Origin: Macrobrachium rosenbergii
Taxonomy: Eukaryota; Arthropoda; Malacostraca; Decapoda; Palaemonidae
Direction of reading: 5' to 3'
Length of the DNA: 64,000 nucleotides
NCBI RefSeq assembly: GCF_040412425.1
Contig: NC_089744.1
Location: 22,133,501-22,197,500, forward strand
In this document: piece by piece, positions 10,514 through 24,280 of the stretch
Layout of the letters: each line of letters starts with the position of its first letter
How positions within the stretch are numbered: position 1 is the first letter of the stretch
Made by a program: the position numbers and the translations under genes
The notes under the pieces: generated by a model
The model's database searches: none
What the model was told of the DNA's origin: nothing
What the model saw: the letters and a program-made list of their open reading frames with translations, nothing else

Positions 10514-10865
10514 ATATAACAACTCAAAAAGTGCTAAGAGAAGTCTATGATATAACAATCAAGACGCGTAGGAGTCCAGATAAATAGCGTTTGCACGTTT
10601 CAATTGCCGTTGCCTCCAACTCGATCATTGAGTACTTCGTCTCCCCGCAAGCCAAGAATCGACTTCCACAAGTAAGTTTCCATCCTTCATCATGTTTTTT
10701 TTTTTTTCTTAAGGCCGAAACCTATTAGGCTAATTGTAGTTTGCTTGGATTCCTAAAAAGTCGGGTCTCCATATTTGTATTTTCAGACTCACCTGTATTT
10801 GGTTAAGACATTAATCCACTATGAACGGAGGTACAGTAAAAGCAATAAAAGTAGCCTTTAACTAT
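10514..10865. other. Unassigned part of the Gypsy relic
   Basis: No domain recognised. About 60 bp at 10808-10868 is, on the minus strand, nearly identical to 12975-13035 (both contain CTACTTTTATTGCTTTTACT), so this segment also relates to the SINE-2 copy there. Confidence 0.4.
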
Positions 10866-11400
10866 CACAGATTCTACTGCAGAGTCCACGGTATCGGCAT
10901 TTGCAACGTAATTTGCCTTAAGCGGGACAGGATGATTTACTGTTTAGATGAATATTGAATCCACCTCCGCGACATTCCATGGAATTTAGTCCTTTTACCA
11001 TTAACGCTGTCTCCTTTGCTAAGTCGGTTGTCATCTTTTCCAACCAATTCTCGAATGTGACGAATTGTCACTATAACCACCAGGTTCAGAGATGGTCTCT
11101 TGCTGAACAATTCGCCTCGTTTCATCATCACAAATGCCTGATATCTTAAAGGTAACACCCTCACTACCTAAGATCAATAACACAGTCACCAAAGGTTTTA
11201 CCAATTTCTTATTACCTTTACAAGCTTGTATCTGTCAGCTGCAGCGTTTCTTGCAAGGATCCGTAAGGTGCGACCTGATATTATCTAGAATTTCATTCAA
11301 GGCCATCGCAGTGCTCATTGGAATATCCACTGCATGGCGAATTCTTTGCGGTAATTCTGGATTGCATAAAGTTCGTAACTTAGCCACTTGGTGTAATTTA
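10866..11400 (-). pseudogene. Gypsy Gag remnants with a broken CCHC knuckle
   Basis: Minus-strand pieces in order: a capsid-like stretch with ALNEILDNIRSHL (about 11290-11400), ICDDETRRIVQQETISE (about 11070-11130), typical of Gag just before the nucleocapsid, and SCPA*GKLRCKCRYRGLCSRIC (about 10866-10936), a degenerate CPAxGKxCxxC zinc knuckle with a stop and no His. The long plus-strand frame at 11134-11643 is an opposite-strand shadow. Assignment rests on motif order, not on a search. Confidence 0.5.
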
Positions 11401-11984
11401 ATCAATCTACCACCTCTTGAAAGTTATTTAAAACGAAGCACCCGCACGTATTTCTGGTCGTTAAATATAAAATTTTTTCGCCGCGTTCGATCTAACGAGA
11501 AGACTCTTTCTGTTACACGAAGCCAAATCCGTTCAGAAATAACGACAGTTGTTGGTCACGATTCTGCTGTTCGAGTCAAAATCACTGCTCTTGCTGTTTC
11601 AGCATTGCCACAACAAGCAGCACAGGATCACTTATACCTGTGATAGTTTCCCCTCTGTCTCCCAGTAGCCAGAATTATTTAGGTTTCTACAGTTTGCCCC
11701 ATCTGTAGATCCGTAGCCTTGGCCTTCTCACTAGCAGCCTGTAGGAATCGGATAAATGTTAACTCTTAGTGCATGCAGATAATGGTAGATTTCTTCACGG
11801 GCCAAGCTCTTTGTCATTCTCAGTGAAAGCCAACACTATCATTACGATTATCAGCAGTTGTCGCCTTCCTAATCCTTTTCCGCTCGTATCTCACCGTATA
11901 GCCTACTGCTGAAGGACAATGACTTAGTAAATCACTGTGCTTTGTAATATATGCTAAATCCTGGTTAAATCGAATACCGAAGGA

Positions 11985-12140
11985 ACTATCGCACTTATTC
12001 ATTCCCGAATACGATTCGACAATGGTTCCTGCACGGCTCACCTAACTAGAATAATTTAGAAAGGAAGATACGGTAATGTCTTGTGACAGCAGTTTGTAAA
12101 CAATTGTTTAATTTATAAGTGACCGTTATGAGTTGTTTTA
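11985..12140 (-). repeat. LTR-like repeat of the Gypsy relic (upstream copy)
   Basis: Direct-repeat partner of 8495-8900, lying on the Gag side as expected for a minus-strand LTR element. Confidence 0.5.
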
Positions 12141-12208
12141 ACAACTATTATATAGGCTATTCATATATCCTAAAGACAGTTACAGCCTGTGACCTATAGC
12201 CTAGAAGT

Positions 12209-12248
<40 letters not shown>

Positions 12249-12974
12249 CACACACATATATATATATGAAATATAAAACCCCCCTATCTTGCTTTTCAAT
12301 TATGTATAGAAGGATCCACAGTAATGTACTTATGTATAAAGACGAATTGTATAATTGTAAAAATATACACAAGGCTTATATCAAGACGAAATGTACATTT
12401 GTAAAAATATATACAAAGCTTATAGCTTTCGTCCATCCTTCTGTGGACTTAATATTCAAGCATATTATAGTGGATCCTTCTATAAGCTTACGTAGGCTTG
12501 TGAAACTCTTAAACTTGGAGTATGAACAGGACTTCGTTTTACTGCAGATACCAACTTCAGATACTGATATTCATGTTATATTTATTTGAGGTAATCTGGT
12601 CTTCGATTGACTGATTAGGAAAACATAAAATGTACCGAAACAGTTTTTTTATTTCTTGTCAGTTAATCCATTCTACGTAAATTCCTACAATCCTTTTCTT
12701 TGAACAGTGTTTAGCATGGTAATAACTTATCTTTTAGATTATAAAGTTAACCACGTGTCGAAATCTAAAGCCTGATGCTCTTTCTTGCGATAAGAATCGT
12801 AATTTTATTGCTAAGATATATCAGTAAATTGTTGGTGGATTTCATGAAATTTTATGAAAGTTTGATCAGTGTCCAGATGCTGATCTGATGTCAGTGCGTG
12901 TTAGAAGTAAGGAATTACGCTACTTGTTGCTCGACTGACCTCTGTTATGGCTAAAGTACTGGAGAAAAAACTCC
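12141..12974. other. Intronic, (AC)n microsatellite
   Basis: An (AC)n tract lies at about 12210-12256. TATA-flanked short repeats ATTGTAAAAATATA occur twice near 12352 and 12395. No gene seen. Confidence 0.5.
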
Positions 12975-13200
12975 GAGTAGTTAAAGTCTACTTTTATTGC
13001 TTTTACTGTGCCTCCGTTCATACTGGGTTAATTCCTTACTTTCCACCCTCTCCTAACAATTGTTCCACAGTTCAACCGCGAGGTTTTCCTCTTGTTACAC
13101 TTTTAAAACCTTTTGTACTCTTAATACCCCTTTTAGCTCAGAATAACCTCATGGGCCGCACCGAGTGGCCTTTGGCCAAATTTTGTGTTTTAGTTCCACT
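12975..13200 (+). mobile_element. SINE-2 copy, 5'-truncated and diverged
   Basis: Shares TTTTACTG(T/C), CCTCCGTTCATA, ACTTTCCACCCTCTCCTAAC, GAGGTTTTCCTCTTGTTACA and TGGCCTTTGGCC with other copies. Confidence 0.75.
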
Positions 13201-13560
13201 TCCTTAAAGTCTTCTTGGGCTATATGTATAGTAAGAAAACTGCGCGAATCACCGACGCGTCGCAAGGAAGAGAGAACATGTCGAGATAGTTTCACGACTG
13301 AAGGCTTGATGTCACGCCGGAAGGCATTCCAGGTGCCGCGGAGCATGTCACTGCAACCATTGTTTGACGGAAGATGAGCGACAAGTGGACAGCCAGAAAG
13401 CACGTCTTTAGTTCCGTCAGGATCGGGATGTGCAGTGCGGCCGTCCATTGCCATTTTGTTCTTCAGAGGATTCTTTCTCACTTTCCCTTTTTGAAGAAAA
13501 TTATTACAGGATGGTGGTGGATGTTGAAGGCGTGTTGGTCGATGTGCTGAGCTCTTCGCT
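13201..13560. other. CpG-richer intronic block with a 110-codon minus-strand frame
   Basis: The block is visibly richer in CpG (GACGCGTCGC, GCCGCGG, GCGGCCGTCC) than its surroundings. A minus-strand frame from 13481 to 13149 has no recognised domain, and its end overlaps SINE-2. It could be an unrelated exon, a lost element or an intronic regulatory island; I cannot tell. Confidence 0.25.
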
Positions 13561-13602
13561 TGTTACACGGTCGATAGAAAAGAAGGGGAAGCTTCCTTGA
13601 GC

Positions 13603-13838
13603 GTTTTTGAGATGTAGGGCTGGGTGGAAAGTTGAAAAATAGTAGGGTGCTATACTTGATAATCGGCTCAGTGGTCTGGTTAAACTTATAATAATAATAA
13701 TAATAATAATAAGAAAGGAACAATAATAATAATAAAGGAACCTGGAAAATTTTGAGATGTAGGTCTGGGTGGAAAGTTGAAACATAGTAAGTAGAGCGCT
13801 ATACTTGATAATAGGTTCAGTGGTCTGGTTAAACTGTT

Positions 13839-13874
<36 letters not shown>

Positions 13875-13880
13875 TGTAGA
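13603..13880 (+). repeat. Tandem dimer ending in SINE-1 tail plus (AAT)n
   Basis: Two copies of about 140 bp share TTTTGAGATGTAG, CTGGGTGGAAAGTTGAAA and CTATACTTGATAAT, then the SINE-1 3' end (CAGTGGTCTGGTTAAACT), then (AAT)n. Confidence 0.75.
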
Positions 13881-14261
13881 GTAGTACATAGAAATCTCTG
13901 GCGTAGTATTGGTAGGGTTTAATTAAGACGACTCGTGTGGGTAATTTTTAATTCGGTTGAAATGATTTTGTGTGTGTGGATGAAATTGATTATAATTTCC
14001 TTTTAGTGCTTGGATCCATGTTGCATGTTGATTGCATGGGCGTATAAATATCTCTTGTATGATTTTATGTAATCATCCTCGTGTACCAACATGCTACTTA
14101 CAAAGTGAATTATGTAGTCTATACGGGACAGACTTGAAGCCATTTAACAAGTTCAGTAGTGCCACTCAACCTTTGATTGGTAACACTTCAAGCATTTTTA
14201 TAGAAAGTTGTTTGTCATTTGTCGTAATTCGGCGTTCTTAAGAAGTATGTGCCTTTTCTCT
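13881..14261. other. Intronic, nothing recognised
   Basis: No gene or element supported. Confidence 0.45.
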
Positions 14262-15735
14262 CATGATATTTTTCTATTTGGTTAGCCATTGAGGCTATTC
14301 GTACTATTGATTGCATCCTAAACACTTGATCTTAATCCTTAAAAACACTTTCATCATTCAGCTGTGGCTTGGTTAGCCGTTTAGGTTATCCATGGTATTA
14401 ATTGCATCCTGAACACTTGGTCTTAATCCTTGAAAACACTTTCATCATTCGGCTGTGGCTTGGTTAGCCGTCTAGGTTATCCATGGTATTAATTGCATCC
14501 TGAACACTTGGTCTTAATCCTTGAAAACACTTTCATCATTCGGCTGTGGCTTGGTTAGCCGTCTAGGTTATCCATGGTATTAATTGCATCCTGAACACTT
14601 GGTCTTAATCCTTGAAAACACTTTCATCATTCGGCTGTGGCTTGGTTAGCCGTCTAGGTTATCCATGGTATTAATTGCATCCTGAACACTTGGTCTTAAT
14701 CCTTGAAAACACTTTCATCATTCGGCTGTGGCTTGGTTAGCCGTCTAGGTTATCCATGGTATTAATTGCATCCTGAACACTTGGTCTTAATCCTTGAAAA
14801 CACTTTCATCATTCGGCTGTGGCTTGGTTAGCCGTCTAGGTTATCCATGGTATTAATTGCATCTTCAACACTTGATCTTAATCTTTGAAAACACTTTCAT
14901 CATTCAGCTGCGGCTTGGTTAGCCATTTAGGTTATCCATGCCATTTATTGCATCCTGAACACTTGATCTTAATCCTTAAAAACACTTTCATCATTCAGCT
15001 GCGGCTTGGTTAGCCATTGAGGCTATCCATGCCATTTATTGCATCCTGAACACTTGGTCTTAATCTTTAAAAACACTTTCATCATTCAGCTGTGGCTTGG
15101 TTAGCCATTTAGGTTATCCATGCCATTTATTGCATCCTGAACACTTGATCTTAATCCTTAAAAACACTTTCATCATTCAGCTGCGGCTTGGTTAGCCATT
15201 GAGGCTATCCATGCTATTTATTGCATCCTGAACACTTGGTCTTAATCTTTAAAAACACTTTCATCATTCAGCTGCGGCTTGGTTAGCCATTGAGACTATC
15301 CATGCCATTTATTGCATCCTGAACACTTGGTCTTAATCTTTAAAAACACTTTCATCATTCAGCTGCGGCTTGGTTAGCCATTGAGGCTATCCATGCCATT
15401 TATTGCATCCTGAACACCTGGTCATAGTCCTTAAAAACACTTTCATCATTCAGCTGTGGCTTGGTTAGCCATTGAGGCTATCCATGCCATTTATTGCTTC
15501 CTGAACACTTGATCTTAGTCCTTAAAAACACTTTAATCATTCAGCTGTGGCTTGGTTAGCCATTTAGGTCATCCATGGTATTAATTGCATCCTGAACACT
15601 TGATCTTAATCCTTGAAAACACTTTAATCATTCAGCTGTGGTTTGGTTAGCCATTTATGTTATTCATGGTATTAATTGCATCCTGAACACTTGAACTTAA
15701 TCCTTAAAAACACTTTCATTATTCAGCTGCGGCAG
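14262..15735 (+). repeat. 91-bp satellite-like tandem array, about 16 copies
   Basis: The unit is 91 bp and contains GGCTTGGTTAGCC, TTGCATCCTGAACACTTG and AAAACACTTTCATCATTC. Units from about 14370 to 14850 are almost identical, while both flanks are diverged and show alternating subtypes (AGCCGTCTAGG versus AGCCATTGAGG or AGCCATTTAGG). 91 is not divisible by three and no frame is kept. Confidence 0.95.
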
Positions 15736-16134
15736 TCCTGTATCTAACACATCGAAGAAATCTTCTTAATACTCACGCTATCGACCCAGGACTGCTTTCA
15801 CCATCTCATGTCTTCACTTGCATCTTTTTTTTTTTTTTACATAAGATCCATTTGTTCACTAACCTTTCCCCGCATTATTGTACGACTTGCATGATCTGTG
15901 ATGCAGTCGCAGTTATTATTTATCTTTCAACAGCGAAATAAGACTTTAAGTCACGCGGTTATTTGATTTCAGTCTTCTGAGGAAGACTGTTTCCATTCAG
16001 TCTTCTGAGGAAGACTGTTTCCAGGCGAGCAAGTTTGTTTAGGGGGAAATTTGTCTCGGGGAGTTCGTCTTAAGGCGATTGTTTTCTTTAGACCTTAGTC
16101 GTCTAAAAAATAAATAAATAAAGTTTTAGTTTGG
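15736..16134. other. Array flank with a duplicated small hairpin
   Basis: CAGTCTTC and GAAGACTG form a hairpin that is repeated twice in direct tandem at about 15970-16022. No gene seen. Confidence 0.5.
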
Positions 16135-17035
16135 TTTTATCTGCAATATTGTATGCATCTAGATACTGATTTCAATAATGTTAGAAAGATGGTTAGTTAG
16201 CTAAATGATTTTATTAATAATATTAGCTAGTTGATTAATTAGATAAATGATTTCAATAATGTCAGATAGATGGTTAGTTAGGCTAAATGATTTCATTGAT
16301 ATCAGCTAGACGGCCAATTAGCTAAATGATTTCATTAATATTAACTACGTGGTTAATTAGCTAAATGATTTCATTATTAATATTAATATTAGCTTGACGG
16401 TCAGTTAGCTAAATGATTTCATTAATATTAGTATTAGCTAGGTGGTTAATTAGCTAAATGATTTCAGTATTAATACTGTATTAGCTAGATGTTAATTAGC
16501 TAAATGATTTCATTAATGTTAGCTAGGTGGTTAATTACCAGAATGATTTCATTAATATTAGTTAGATGGTTAATAAGCTAAATGATTTCATTAATATTAA
16601 TAATAGCTGGGTGGTCAATTAGCTAAGTGGTTTTATTGATATTAGCTGGACGGTCATTAGCTAAATGTTTTCATTAATATTAGCTAGATGGTCAATTAGT
16701 TAAATGATTTCATTAATATTAGTATTAGCCAGATGGTTAATTAGCTAAATGATGTCACTAATATTAATATTAGCTAGGTGGTTAATTAGCTAAATGATTT
16801 CAGTAATATTAATATTAGCTAGACGGTCAATTAGCCAAATGATTTCATTAATATTAGGTAGACGGTCAATTAGCTAAATGATTTCACTAATATTAGTATT
16901 TGCTAGGTGGTTAACTAGGTAAATAATTTCATTAATGTTAATATTAGCTAGGCGGTTAATTAGCTAAATGATCTCATTAATATTAATATTAGCTAGATGG
17001 TTAATTAGCTGAATGATTTCATTTTAATATTAATC
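16135..17035 (+). repeat. AT-rich variable tandem array, unit about 38-50 bp
   Basis: About 20 copies of GCTAAATGATTTCATTAATA followed by TTAGCTAGATGGTTAATTA, with unit length varying through loss or gain of an internal ATTAAT block. Confidence 0.92.
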
Positions 17036-17236
17036 GTTTAGCTCTTGTCGTATAATAGATTCATATAATTATGTTGATGTAATCGGAGCTGTTATAAATG
17101 CTAATTCTAGAGTCTAATTCCCTCTCCTGTAACCATTCCTGCAAGAGTTTAGGCTAGTAGATGTTAATGTTTAGGATATGTAGCAGGTATTCAATATTAC
17201 ATGACAGTACTTAAATATTTTTATTTTTGTCAATGT

Positions 17237-19399
<2,163 letters not shown>

Positions 19400-19780
19400 T
19401 AATCTTGGTCAGACCCTTGAGTGTTTTATTGTTTTATATTTTCCCATTATATTTTTATGTCAAGTTTCGAAACTTTCGACGTATATTTTTGTGTAGGGGG
19501 GTTTGTTATTTTTCAGTTTTTTGTAAAAAAAAAATGTTTAGCAGTTGGGGACAAACTGCGTGTGTCAAGATTGCTGTGTATGATTGCATCACATTTTCAT
19601 ATTCTCACTTTCATTACTTTTTAATCTTAAATTTCGAACCTTTGGTCGTATATTGTTTTTTTTTTTTTTTTTTTTTTTTTTTGCAGCTGGCAACACAGCG
19701 CGTGTATCAAGATTACTGCGTTTTATTGAATCAGATTTGTATATTTTCCTGTACATTTTTATCATAAAATTCGATACTTT

Positions 19781-19844
<64 letters not shown>

Positions 19845-20160
19845 ACCTTAAATTTCGATACTTGTGTCGTATACTTTCTCCTCGCTGCTGGGAGAAAGGG
19901 AGCTGGGGATTTGGTACGATACATGTACAAATGTAAGCGATGTCAGGCAGGGCAGCCGATCGAGGCTACGGTCTACCCCAGCGCCAAATCAAAGTCCTTC
20001 AAAAGAAAGCATCGTGCTTACCCCATATAAAAAATGGGAAGAAGCACGTTAAAAGAAGAAGAAGAAGAAGAAGATACTTTTGTATACGGGGCTCATTTTT
20101 CCAACTTTTTTATATTTTTCAGCAGCGGGGAACACGGTGCGTGTGTCAGAATTGCTGTGG
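19400..20160 (+). repeat. Diverged tandem repeat of about 200 bp
   Basis: Three to four copies share AAATTTCGA(A/T)ACTT, a GTCGTATA motif, GCAGCTGG or GCAGCGGGGAACAC and GCGTGTRTCAAGATT. T-runs (19660-19682) and (TA)n (19783-19841) have expanded inside. Confidence 0.65.
19905..20080 (+). mobile_element. Probable short retroposon ending in (GAA)n
   Basis: A block of different composition inside the array contains CAGCCGATCGAGGCTACGG, then GTGCTTACCCCAT and ATGGGAAGAAGCAC as hairpin arms, then (AAG)n. The 3' hairpin plus simple tail suggests a SINE end. No head is recognised. Confidence 0.4.
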
Positions 20161-20312
20161 CATGTGTAAATTAAGTGAACACCTGTGGTATATGGATTTT
20201 TTTTATCACACGCGAGAAACCGGTTCTCTGTGTGGGAACAGGATATAGGGGTCTATTGGAAATCGATGTAATGTAGAATATTACGTCACGTTTCCCTTAT
20301 GTAAAGGGCAGA

Positions 20313-20359
<47 letters not shown>

Positions 20360-20689
20360 TAGCATGTCCATGAAGAACACCTTGGTATATATAGAAATGA
20401 AATTTTGCCTTTACTCTTTTTATAACAAAAGTCAAATCTTTAGCAGTGACCAAGATTCCCAAACCTACAGTAAACGAAGGGTTTTCTGAAAGTGTAATTG
20501 GTTGTGTAAGGGGATGCTTGTGTATTGTGTCGGTATCGCATTTATCGTTAATGTTGTTAAAGAGAAAACTATTGTTGCAACAGAAGAAATACTAGAAGGA
20601 GCAAGTATGAAAAGGAGTAAATAAATGGTTTAATAGAAAAAAAAGAAAATAATCGTAATTTGGATATAAAAAAATTGAATACAGGTGTC
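20161..20689. other. Intronic, (GT)n only
   Basis: A GT-rich microsatellite lies at about 20310-20360. No gene seen. Confidence 0.5.
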
Positions 20690-20777
20690 TGTTTATAAAA
20701 CAAATCTCGGACTCTCAATCCGGATCGAACCCAGGTCTCTCAGATGAAAGGCAAGAGCGCCACCAACTACCCCATAC

Positions 20778-20790
<13 letters not shown>
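20690..20790 (-). mobile_element. tRNA-derived SINE head (minus strand)
   Basis: On the minus strand GGTAGTTGGTGGCGC (A box, 20757-20771) is followed about 25 bp later by GGGTTCGATCC (B box, 20722-20732), and CTGG/CCGG can pair as a T-stem. There is no intact acceptor stem, so this is not a functional tRNA. A (TA)n tract abuts its 5' side. Confidence 0.65.

Positions 20791-20864
<74 letters not shown>
20779..20864. repeat. (TA)n microsatellite
   Basis: More than 40 TA dinucleotides, adjoining the tRNA-like head. Confidence 0.95.
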
Positions 20865-20867
<3 letters not shown>

Positions 20868-21911
20868 TAAACCCACAAAGGAAAAACTGCAAAATCTTAA
20901 GAATTTAGACGAGAATTCTATAAAGGAATAAATGTTGACCCATTTTCCTGTGACAATGAAACTGATAAATATGCTTGAGTTTTATCAGATACTATAAAAA
21001 GAGAGGCGAATGTAGAACAGCATTGCCAGCCAGACAGTGTGACAAAAATGCCGTCGTCAGTAAAGCCAACTTTTAAGATTGAAGGAGATAATCGGTCTTC
21101 ACAGTTGAATATCTTAAAGGAGAATCGGACTGTGCCCCGAAACAGCATTGTCGCTTGATGAATGGCATCCTGAAACGTGTAGATAAAGATTAATGTACTT
21201 TGTAAATACTACTGGGGGTAATTGCAGTGTTTGATGAAGCAGTACTTGAGGTAAAGATAAAAATACTTGAAATTGATAAGCGTTGAAGATAAGGCTCTGG
21301 AATTGTTGAATGGCTTCCTCACTGATAAAGCTTTCGAAGAACAAATCGGAAACTACTAGCTAGAGTATCCAAAGGCATTTAATAAATTGTAATGTTTTGC
21401 GATACATAACTAGTTATGGATGGCGCTGAAGTTGTGACCCAAGAAATAACCTAAATGTGGAGGAAATAACATGAAAAATGTTTGGTATATAAATTTTTCA
21501 CATATGTGACAATTTCTTCGGTGAACTCGCAACATTCTCAACTTAAGTTAGAGTCATTGATGAATAAGACAGCCAAACTAATAGCAATTCTCCTTAGTAT
21601 AGGATCACTCCCACCCGTATTGAACCTGGTTAGCTACGGCTCAAAGGGAAAATATAATATAAACACGACTAGGAATATTCTACGGAAGCGCAACACCTGA
21701 TGCATAAATAATTGCAGGAGTACAGATAAACAGGTTTGGTTAAAGGAGCCACGATGATAAAAAAAAAGATATCGATAGTTCTTTCTATCTGGACTAATCA
21801 GGAAAGTTCCTCATGACCTTATAAAGAAACAATGAACAGCTGAGACTTGTTTAAATATTGAAAACTGAAGGCACTAAAGAACGCATTATTCTAGAAAGTA
21901 TTTACTGGTGC
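20865..21911. other. Intronic, unrecognised possibly once-coding sequence
   Basis: The plus strand at 20930-21150 can be read with few stops (for example MPSSVKPTFKIEGDNRSSQL), but I recognise no family, and stops follow. It may be an eroded element. Confidence 0.3.
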
Positions 21912-22215
21912 TCCCACAGGGGGTTAGTGCCGTCAGTGCACCTCCTGCGGTGCACTGTAGGCATTACTTTAGGTTCTTTGCAGCATCCCTTCGGCTCCTA
22001 GCTGCAACATTTTTCATTCCCATTACTGTACCTCCGTTCATATTCTCTTTCTTCCATCATACTTTCCGCCCTCTCCGAAAAATTGTCTCAAAGAGCAACT
22101 GCGAGTTTTTTTTTTTTTTTTTTTGTCAAACCTTTTTACTGTAAGTTTCCGTTTCAGCGCCGAATGACCTCATAGATAACAGCGCAAGGCTTTGGCCTAT
22201 ATCCTATATTCTGAT
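21912..22215 (+). mobile_element. SINE-2 copy, near full length
   Basis: Starts at AGGGGGTTAGTGCCGTCAGT with the GTGCACCTCCTGCGGTGCAC head hairpin and the CTTCGGCTCCTAGCTGC hairpin. Ends with CGCCGAATGACCTCATAG and GGCCTATATCCTATATTC. A T-run replaces part of the middle. Confidence 0.88.
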
Positions 22216-22839
22216 CTCTTCCAGATATTGTTGAATCCACTAATGAATTGGACTGTCGTATAGACCTGTAAGAGCCGAAGGGACGGCTCCTAATATTAAC
22301 GAGATGAAAAGATTTATTGCCTTAACTTACATTTGTTTCGTATATTCATTGCTTTAAGGGTTAAGTATAAAGCAGTGTTTATCGTAGGTTGATAAAGTAG
22401 GTCATTTCCGTGGGACTTCCTTATTTTTTATGACACAGATGACCTAAGGTTCCTCATATTTGCTTCTTAATTACAATCACCCAATACGTCGCAGCTTACA
22501 CGGCTAAATCTGAATTTTATATACTTCTAATTTTGTAGTCATTGTGGTTGTACATTTACTTAATAATTTGATTGTTGGGCTGGCAATTACCACCACCACC
22601 AACACCATCCCTTGCTCTTGCTGATGTTAAACGCATAGAGTTGAACGCTTGTTCTCCTCAGTTATTTATCAAGACAACGTCGACAGATGTTGCTTCGTGA
22701 ATCGCTCTGGTAGGATTTGTACTATATATCTGAATTTAGGCTTTCAATTGTTTTTAGCCGAGTTTGTCGTTGATTGTTCATTCAAATATTTCATTTGGGG
22801 GCTTTATATACATAATATATATATATACGGTATATATTG

Positions 22840-22898
<59 letters not shown>

Positions 22899-22952
22899 TA
22901 CATATATATACACACACATATACACATATACACAATGCTTATTAGGGATTCT

Positions 22953-23017
<65 letters not shown>

Positions 23018-23371
23018 ATACTTGTACTGTAAATATATGCTTGTTTATTTCATTGCTTTGCCATGATTGAATGACTGTAAAATAAGCAATTGTAAAAAGA
23101 AAAAAAGGTGCCCTGTGTGTTTTGTTTTTTTTAAATGTCAAGATAAGTGCAAATTGTGCATGATTGCAGTTGAGACCAACAAGCACTGTTGTATTAAGTG
23201 GCCGGGGAGCCTAAGAGAGAGGAATCAAGCAAGGTTTGTTTTGCTGTTTGAGAGGATGTTGTAGAAAACGAAGTTCTTGTTTGCCGGAAGTCCATATCAA
23301 AGCAAGGAAGTCTCTAGTTGAATTGGGCTGTGTGCAGCTAAACACTGCGAGGTTAGAGGACCCGGCACCGT

Positions 23372-23372
<1 letters not shown>
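22216..23372. other. Intronic, compound microsatellites
   Basis: (TA)n lies at about 22843-22891 and (CT)n at about 22957-23014. No gene supported. Confidence 0.55.
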
Positions 23373-23449
<77 letters not shown>

Positions 23450-23533
23450 CAAATAAACAAACAAACAAACAAACAAACAAACAAACACACACACGCACAC
23501 GTGCTAGGAGTTTTATGCTTATAATTAAATGAA

Positions 23534-23596
<63 letters not shown>

Positions 23597-23722
23597 ACAC
23601 ACACACACACACACACACGTGCTAGGAGTTTTATGCTTTTGATTGAATGAAAAATCACTCTCTCTTCTCTCTCTAACACGCACACACGTGCTAGGCGTTT
23701 CATGCCTATGATTAAATGAAAA

Positions 23723-23789
<67 letters not shown>

Positions 23790-23887
23790 GGTTTTAGGTT
23801 TTAGGCCTATACTTAAATGAAAAATTTCCTGTCATTATGCTAATAAGATGTATTCGAAATTTTCATCTTGTCGCTATTTCCAATAAA

Positions 23888-23954
<67 letters not shown>

Positions 23955-24015
23955 CCAGCAGTATACGCGACAGAAGAGTAAAGTACGAGAGAGAGAGAGA
24001 GAGAGAGAGACGCTT
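23373..24015. repeat. (CT)n cluster with repeated spacer, then (AG)n
   Basis: (CT)n at about 23373-23446, 23535-23596 and 23726-23788, separated by related spacers containing CGTGCTAGGAGTTTTATGCT, GATTAAATGAAA and (AC)n or (AAAC)n. The polarity then flips to (AG)n at about 23889-23951 and 23990-24010. Confidence 0.9.
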
Positions 24016-24247
24016 GATATGAGAGACTTTCTTGGGCCCTGGTTAGGGTTACAATACGTTTTAGGCAGTGGGTCGCTGTCAGCAATACAAGGCGTAGCAC
24101 TACTGGTACATCACCAACACCCTGATAGCCAGGTGCACAAGGGAACGAGGAGATAAAACGCCCATCGTGGGGTATGTGGGCGGTTCGGCCAAAGACATTT
24201 TGACTGAAGAAGGCGTTTTGTAAGGTTTACGTAGGCCCCGTGCCAGT

Positions 24248-24280
<33 letters not shown>

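Larger units (their letters stand above)
8480..12140 (-). mobile_element. Decayed Ty3/Gypsy LTR retrotransposon
   Basis: Read on the minus strand the order is: LTR-like repeat (11985-12140), Gag remnants (about 11400-10866), a tandem array, the end of RNase H (about 10160-10090), the linker and integrase (9721-8942), then the second LTR-like repeat (8495-8900). Protease, RT and most of RNase H are missing, since only about 350 bp of non-array sequence lies between the Gag knuckle and the RNase H end. Every coding piece carries stops or frameshifts, so nothing here is functional. A hAT-type MITE, a SINE-2 and a 30-bp array interrupt it. Confidence 0.75.

Noticed and set aside
11134..11643. 169-codon plus-strand frame as a gene
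   Set aside because: It lies opposite the minus-strand Gag remnants and has no recognised domain.
20690..20790. Functional tRNA gene
   Set aside because: A and B boxes are present but no complete acceptor stem or convincing cloverleaf; better explained as a SINE head. The same applies at 36946-37070.
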